A stretch of DNA of 45,439 nt, from the NCBI RefSeq assembly GCF_014201835.1, contig NZ_JACHFH010000024.1, positions 1 to 45,439 of the forward strand, given 5' to 3'. The notes below the pieces were generated by a model. It saw nothing but the letters and a program-made list of their open reading frames with translations. It had not been told where the DNA came from and did no database searches. The DNA comes from Pectinatus brassicae (lineage in GTDB: Bacteria > Bacillota > Negativicutes > Selenomonadales > Selenomonadaceae). Positions 40,792 through 45,439 of the stretch are shown piece by piece; within the stretch, counting starts at the first letter, position 1; every line of letters begins with the position of its first letter. Position numbers and translations under genes: made by a program.

Positions 40792-41586
40792 TTAATTATT
40801 TAAGCCAAATATAGATTTAATATATATTAATACTGATTTTATTATTTCTATATCGGATTTTTTCATTTCAACTGATATATATTTATTATATTTTTTTTCA
40901 AATAATAATTGTGATAGTTCAGTATGAATTTCTCTCTTTTGTACTATATTAAGATATGGTTCACTAACATGAATATGATTTACTAAATCAATATTATCAA
41001 ATATTACCTGTAAATTTTCTTTATTTTCAATAATAGTTCCTAAATCAACATTAACGCCTATCCCATCACTATTAACATCACGACATAACTTAAAAGCTTC
41101 TGCTGTAGTATTTATAAAATTAGTACCATATATAGCTGGATTAGCCTCAATGGCAACACAAGTATGTTTTCTTTCAGCATACTGTCCCAATTCAGCAAAA
41201 AACTGTACTGCTTGTTCATATTGCGATGCATCTTGCATTATCCGATTTTTAGGACTGCCAAAAACAATATTTTTACAATTTGCTACCTTAGCAAACTCAA
41301 TGGCCTTCTTGGTATACTCAATAAGCATTTGTCTTTCAGATATGCTTCCAAATAAATGTTCTGTTCTTCCATACCAAATAGACTGCATAGAACATATTTC
41401 TATGCCATATTTTTCTTTTATTTGTCCACTAAATTTTTCTACTTCTGTTAGACACTCATATGGTTTTTCTGGAAAAATACGTGTTGGTGCTATTTCCAGT
41501 CCAGAAAAACCATTATTTTGCATAAATATATATATTTCATTGTCGAACTCCGAACTCCAAGCTATATTTGATATTGATAATTTCAT
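40792..41586 (-). CDS. TIM-barrel sugar isomerase/epimerase-like protein
   Basis: 264 residues of the AP_endonuc_2 (xylose-isomerase-like) TIM barrel: LSISNIAWSSEFDNEIYIFM, GLEIAPTRIFPEKPYE, NIVFGSPKNR, VAIEANPAIYGTNFI, VNVDLGTI and NHIHVSEPYL supply the usual metal-ligand acidic and His residues. ATG 41586 overlaps the epimerase gene stop by four bases (ATGA). It probably processes a sugar precursor with its neighbours. Confidence 0.82.
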   Translation of the reverse strand: MKLSISNIAWSSEFDNEIYIFMQNNGFSGLEIAPTRIFPEKPYECLTEVEKFSGQIKEKYGIEICSMQSIWYGRTEHLFGSISERQMLIEYTKKAIEFAKVANCKNIVFGSPKNRIMQDASQYEQAVQFFAELGQYAERKHTCVAIEANPAIYGTNFINTTAEAFKLCRDVNSDGIGVNVDLGTIIENKENLQVIFDNIDLVNHIHVSEPYLNIVQKREIHTELSQLLFEKKYNKYISVEMKKSDIEIIKSVLIYIKSIFGLNN

Positions 41587-42500
41587 AATTTATACGCCTC
41601 GATAAAGTTCTTTATATCATCCAGTACCGTCTTTTTTTTATAAATATATCCATCCTTACCACCAAACAGCTCGCTGTATTTTGTTCGATAATCATAAACT
41701 ACAGGTTCTTCAAGGAACTCATTTAAAAAGTTTTTCCCATAAACATATCGATATATTTCGCTAGCTTTCACTGGCTCAACTGCTAAATGTAAAATTTTTA
41801 ATTTATTTTTCAAAGCAATATTGATATCTTTCCACAAATATTTAAGATTATAAAACTGATATGTAGATCTACTATCAGTAAAATTTAATGCACTAAAACC
41901 TATTCGTAAAAATTCCTCTTTTAGAGTGCCTTTATCAATATATCCCATAAATTTATAAAAACCATTCTTTTGTAATTCATAACTTTTCTTTACAATCTGC
42001 GATTTAGCTGCCAATTCCTGATATTTTTCTTTATTAAGCATTGATGGAACTATGTTTATCATATCGAAAATAAAATTTTTTTTAATATTTTCTCCATATA
42101 AAGCCGGTAACCTAACAATTAAGTAATCATTAATATTATTTTGCACCCACTGTTCTAAATAATATCTATTTTTCCCATATGGACACAAATTAACTGTATC
42201 TATTTCATTCATTTCATCCACATTAACTGGATTTTTAAATACATCAATAGTTGAAATTAAAATCATTTTTTGAGGATTTATTTGTTTTATGTTTTCAATA
42301 GCATTTTTTATAACTAATAAATCTGCATTTTCATCATTATTAGCTAAAAATTTAGTTGCTGGCACACCAGCATATACTAAAATGTTTGGTTTTGTATTAT
42401 AAGCATTTACTATATTCTTAGAATTGTACACATTATCAAACTTAAAACTGGCATTTATATTAGATCCAACAAACCCTGTATATCCTACTAAAATATTCAT
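41583..42500 (-). CDS. NAD(P)-dependent sugar epimerase/dehydratase (SDR)
   Basis: 305 residues. Rossmann start MNILVGYTGFVGSNI, LISTIDVF for the Ser/Thr, and PYGKNRYYLEQWV at the catalytic Tyr position (the usual Lys four residues on is Arg). VRLPALYGENI follows. Most similar in plan to RmlD/GalE-type nucleotide-sugar enzymes. The substituted lysine makes the activity uncertain. Four-base overlap with the following TIM-barrel gene. Confidence 0.8.
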   Translation of the reverse strand: MNILVGYTGFVGSNINASFKFDNVYNSKNIVNAYNTKPNILVYAGVPATKFLANNDENADLLVIKNAIENIKQINPQKMILISTIDVFKNPVNVDEMNEIDTVNLCPYGKNRYYLEQWVQNNINDYLIVRLPALYGENIKKNFIFDMINIVPSMLNKEKYQELAAKSQIVKKSYELQKNGFYKFMGYIDKGTLKEEFLRIGFSALNFTDSRSTYQFYNLKYLWKDINIALKNKLKILHLAVEPVKASEIYRYVYGKNFLNEFLEEPVVYDYRTKYSELFGGKDGYIYKKKTVLDDIKNFIEAYKL

Positions 42501-42551
42501 TTATGTTTCCATTCCCTTTCTTAATTTTTATAGTCCTCTATACTTTTAATT

Positions 42552-45341
42552 TTATTCATTAACTAAATAGAATTCTTCTACTTGGGCCATATTTCCAACA
42601 TTTGTTTTTATAACTGATTTTTCTTTATCATACCATAAAATATCACTACTACATCTTATTTTGTAAAAATGATTGCCTGTTACTAATCGAAAATTATACT
42701 TAATTTTCTCTTTAGCATTTTTCTTTTCTATTGTTAAATCACAATTTCCTTCTATTTTAGAATCAACCCGTAAAATCATGTACTTTCCTTTATTTTCATC
42801 AATTGAATTATCATTTAAGATATAAATATTTGATGCTATTTTATGCTTCTCAAAATCATATATTATTTTACTGTTTTGACTATTTTTCCTATCATAATTA
42901 CACCATATAAATGGTATAAATCCTAACTCATGATTATAATATTCGGCTTTATTATAATCATAAGTGTTAACAAGTCTCACATGTTTTTCATTCATAATAT
43001 GGTTTATTCTAGTATTAAATTCATCTTTTTTACACCAAATAATCATATCGTCAATAATACACAAAGGACGATAATTTTTACATATGTATTCTGTTATTAG
43101 ATAGTATCTATCTGTATTTAACACACTATCCAAATAAAAAAAGCATGAATATCTTCTATCTTCCTGCTTAACAATATATGGCATTAATACAAATGGTATA
43201 TCTTTATTTTTTATTTCTTTTAAAAAGTTTTCCTGCCCTTTTTCACCATTAACTAGTGCCGGACTTTGATTAATATAAACTGGATTTTTTCTATTCAAAA
43301 AAGCATATAAAAAGGTTTGATTAGTAAAATCTAAATACGTTTCATTATCTGATAGATTATTGTCAAAAAATCCCTTTAAATCTTTTATCAAAATTTTATC
43401 TTTTTCAATCGGCTTAAACACATATGTAATTTTACTATTGTTTAATATTTTTATCTGATTGTTTACCATTTTTAAACAATCAAATGCATATGGTTGAATA
43501 TTAATTTGCATAAAATAGCTTATTAGAGTAAATATTACAGCCAAAAATATAGCTTTATATTTTTTCTGACTATCAATACATAGCAAGCTAAAAAGTAAAA
43601 CAGCTAAACCATACCCTATAATACTATGCTCCATCAAATTATGTCTAACTATAGATCTTGGAACATTCAAAATGTATGCTATATATATATATATTATTAT
43701 CCAAATCTCATAAACTGACTTCTTTGTATATTTTATTTTGTTAAAAAGTAATCCCATTATAATTATAGGTAAAATAAAATATACACATAAAACATGTATT
43801 TTATCACCTAACACTCCATACGCCCAATTTTGATTAGATGTTATTAATGGCATAATATTTGAATATAATATTCCTATATTCAAATTTAAATGAATACTAA
43901 TTAAATATAAAATAAGCATCATTAGAAAAAAAACACTTAATTGACATAAAATAAATATTTTTAATCTAGAATAATATTTATTTATTATTAAATATAAAAC
44001 TGCACATACTATAAATGCTATTCCAAATGATGCTCCAATATCCAATTTATATATAAAACTACACCAAAATAATAATGCATAAATAACATCTGCCATATAA
44101 ATTTTTTTTGATTTTATCCAATAAGCAAAATATAGAATTAATCCTAATCCTAAAAAATAAGTATGTGTATAAATCCTTAGTGCAGGTAATAAAAATATAA
44201 GTATATATGTCTCTCTTTCTGTAATAAATCTTCTCAATACAAAAAACAAAAACATAAATATAAGTATACTATTTATATAACTATATGGTATAAATAAGGC
44301 TCCTATTGCATCGTTAGTTACTAGATAATATAGTATTCCCCACAATGAACTGCTAAGCATATGTGCATCAAAATTCCCTAAAATTGGTATAACATTATTA
44401 TTGATAAAATCATATATTGCAATACCATGATTTGCCCCTTCAAAAAAATCTATATTATGTACTGCACCTAATATTCTCATATGACTTTGAGATAAAAATC
44501 CAATTGTTGCATAAACAAAAATGTTTCCATTTTTGTTTTTTATATTATTAAAATTTTTCCATCTATATATGCATAATAAAAATCCTAAAATATATGTCAT
44601 AATCAATAATATATTTGCACTAAAAAATATATTATTGATTCGTAAAGCATATATAACTTCAATTTCAATTAAAATTATAATTGAAACGATTGTCAATGGA
44701 AAAATTATATATAAAATCTTTTTATTATTTTGGGAATTAACACCATACAAATAAGCAATTATCGCAAACAATATTATATAACAAACAATATAAAAACTTT
44801 TATAGCCATATGCGTTAAAAAATTCATTATAAATAATCATGAATAAATAATTACATGCCGTACCAGCTATTAACCATGCAATATATATTTTAGAATATAA
44901 TTCCTTATCCTTACATTTATATCCAATACAATATGATGCTAATAATCCTAATAACAACAATATTGTCATCCCCAACATGTCCATTGAATACTTTACATTA
45001 AAATATAAATTATTTAATAACAATAAGGAGACAAAAATAAAAAATCCCATCGATGATATTTTAATTCTATTTATATTTATGTTCACATTAATTTTACCTT
45101 TAAAAAAATTAAACAGACCTAATTTATTTATACAATAAATTAATATTGGACATAATATTAATAAAAATACATAATACCACTTAATTACGCTACTAATGTC
45201 AACATTGCATTTTGATGCTAAACTTAACACACCATTAGAAAATTCTGTAATGTTATATTTAAAACTATAAATATTATGTGCTATTTTTCCCATCATGAAA
45301 ATTATAGTTGCCAAAATAAATCCCATAAATATTTTAAACAT
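42552..45341 (-). CDS. Large polytopic membrane protein of the glycan cluster
   Basis: 929 residues: about sixteen membrane helices to residue 600, then a roughly 330-residue soluble C-terminal domain (from LKMVNNQIKILNNS). This layout is common in GT-C transferases and glycan-export or acyltransferase proteins, but I recognise no signature motif and assign no activity. The gene is notably AT-rich, more than its neighbours, suggesting separate acquisition. ATG 45341 lies two bases inside an IS3-like end, so the native upstream region has been replaced. It is first in the minus-strand cluster. Confidence 0.75.
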   Translation of the reverse strand: MFKIFMGFILATIIFMMGKIAHNIYSFKYNITEFSNGVLSLASKCNVDISSVIKWYYVFLLILCPILIYCINKLGLFNFFKGKINVNININRIKISSMGFFIFVSLLLLNNLYFNVKYSMDMLGMTILLLLGLLASYCIGYKCKDKELYSKIYIAWLIAGTACNYLFMIIYNEFFNAYGYKSFYIVCYIILFAIIAYLYGVNSQNNKKILYIIFPLTIVSIIILIEIEVIYALRINNIFFSANILLIMTYILGFLLCIYRWKNFNNIKNKNGNIFVYATIGFLSQSHMRILGAVHNIDFFEGANHGIAIYDFINNNVIPILGNFDAHMLSSSLWGILYYLVTNDAIGALFIPYSYINSILIFMFLFFVLRRFITERETYILIFLLPALRIYTHTYFLGLGLILYFAYWIKSKKIYMADVIYALLFWCSFIYKLDIGASFGIAFIVCAVLYLIINKYYSRLKIFILCQLSVFFLMMLILYLISIHLNLNIGILYSNIMPLITSNQNWAYGVLGDKIHVLCVYFILPIIIMGLLFNKIKYTKKSVYEIWIIIYIYIAYILNVPRSIVRHNLMEHSIIGYGLAVLLFSLLCIDSQKKYKAIFLAVIFTLISYFMQINIQPYAFDCLKMVNNQIKILNNSKITYVFKPIEKDKILIKDLKGFFDNNLSDNETYLDFTNQTFLYAFLNRKNPVYINQSPALVNGEKGQENFLKEIKNKDIPFVLMPYIVKQEDRRYSCFFYLDSVLNTDRYYLITEYICKNYRPLCIIDDMIIWCKKDEFNTRINHIMNEKHVRLVNTYDYNKAEYYNHELGFIPFIWCNYDRKNSQNSKIIYDFEKHKIASNIYILNDNSIDENKGKYMILRVDSKIEGNCDLTIEKKNAKEKIKYNFRLVTGNHFYKIRCSSDILWYDKEKSVIKTNVGNMAQVEEFYLVNE

Positions 45342-45343
45342 AA

Positions 45344-45439
45344 GTGACCTGATATACTAAAGTTGTAACACTCGGTGATAGTTTGGTAAAATCAATCTAT
45401 CGGAGGATGTTACACATGACAAAACATTATGAGCCTGAG
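45344..45439 (+). mobile_element. 5' end of an IS3-like insertion sequence (runs off window)
   Basis: A terminal sequence beginning TGACCTGATATACTAAAG is followed by a leader with CGGAGG and an ORF start. The element's end lies directly beside the start of the 929-residue gene. Only 96 bases are visible. Confidence 0.6.
45416..45439 (+). CDS. Transposase OrfA start, IS3-like (partial)
   Basis: ATG after CGGAGGATG encodes MTKHYEPE before the window ends. This is a typical start of IS3-family helix-turn-helix OrfA proteins. Eight codons only, so the call depends on this and on the IS-like terminus. Confidence 0.5.

Overview
The window looks like chromosome of an AT-rich Negativicutes bacterium (Selenomonadales, Megamonas-like). 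This is inferred from gene content and from the many gene-flanking hairpin repeats; no rRNA or marker gene fixes the taxon. Most genes are ordinary metabolism, but three kinds of genetic element stand out.

1-6.0 kb: uvrA and pgi (both minus strand) are each interrupted at the same target, TTTGAT, by the same 1.8-kb element. The full copy (4175-5979) has a group I intron core at its 5' end, a tnpB gene, and an IS605-type right end whose last base is G. This is the architecture of an IStron. Joining the pgi flanks exactly at the deduced ends restores one uninterrupted 488-codon reading frame, so splicing could hide the insertion. 6.0-8.3 kb: galU and manB form an operon with pgi (sugar-nucleotide supply). 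8.4-15.4 kb: a MATE transporter, a YdcF-like protein, a cupin, a Nudix hydrolase, an HxlR regulator beside a deleted DoxX gene, manC and rfbD.

15.6-24.9 kb: a periplasmic-sensor diguanylate cyclase, brnQ, a GlnK/GlnL-like two-component pair, and a divergent DASS transporter followed by aspartase.

24.9-31.8 kb: an accessory island. It holds a YvrJ peptide, a small sigma factor, DUF1659 and DUF2922 proteins and a leaderless amidase. Among them are six copies plus one remnant of a 27-28-residue holin-like type I toxin. Each toxin has its own promoter, a hairpin over its ribosome-binding site, and a convergent antisense promoter. The sigma factor and amidase genes also have hairpins over their Shine-Dalgarno sequences. 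Two families of covarying hairpin repeats, some carrying a second element in a loop, pack the spaces between genes.

31.9-33.5 kb: a secreted His-rich repeat protein and a ComK-like regulator. 33.6-45.3 kb: a ten-gene minus-strand surface-glycan cluster (GtrA/GtrB, glycosyltransferases, a flavin oxidoreductase, a TIM-barrel isomerase, an epimerase and a large membrane protein). One glycosyltransferase is frameshifted by a 23-bp tandem duplication. The window ends at the start of an IS3-like element next to the first gene of this cluster.
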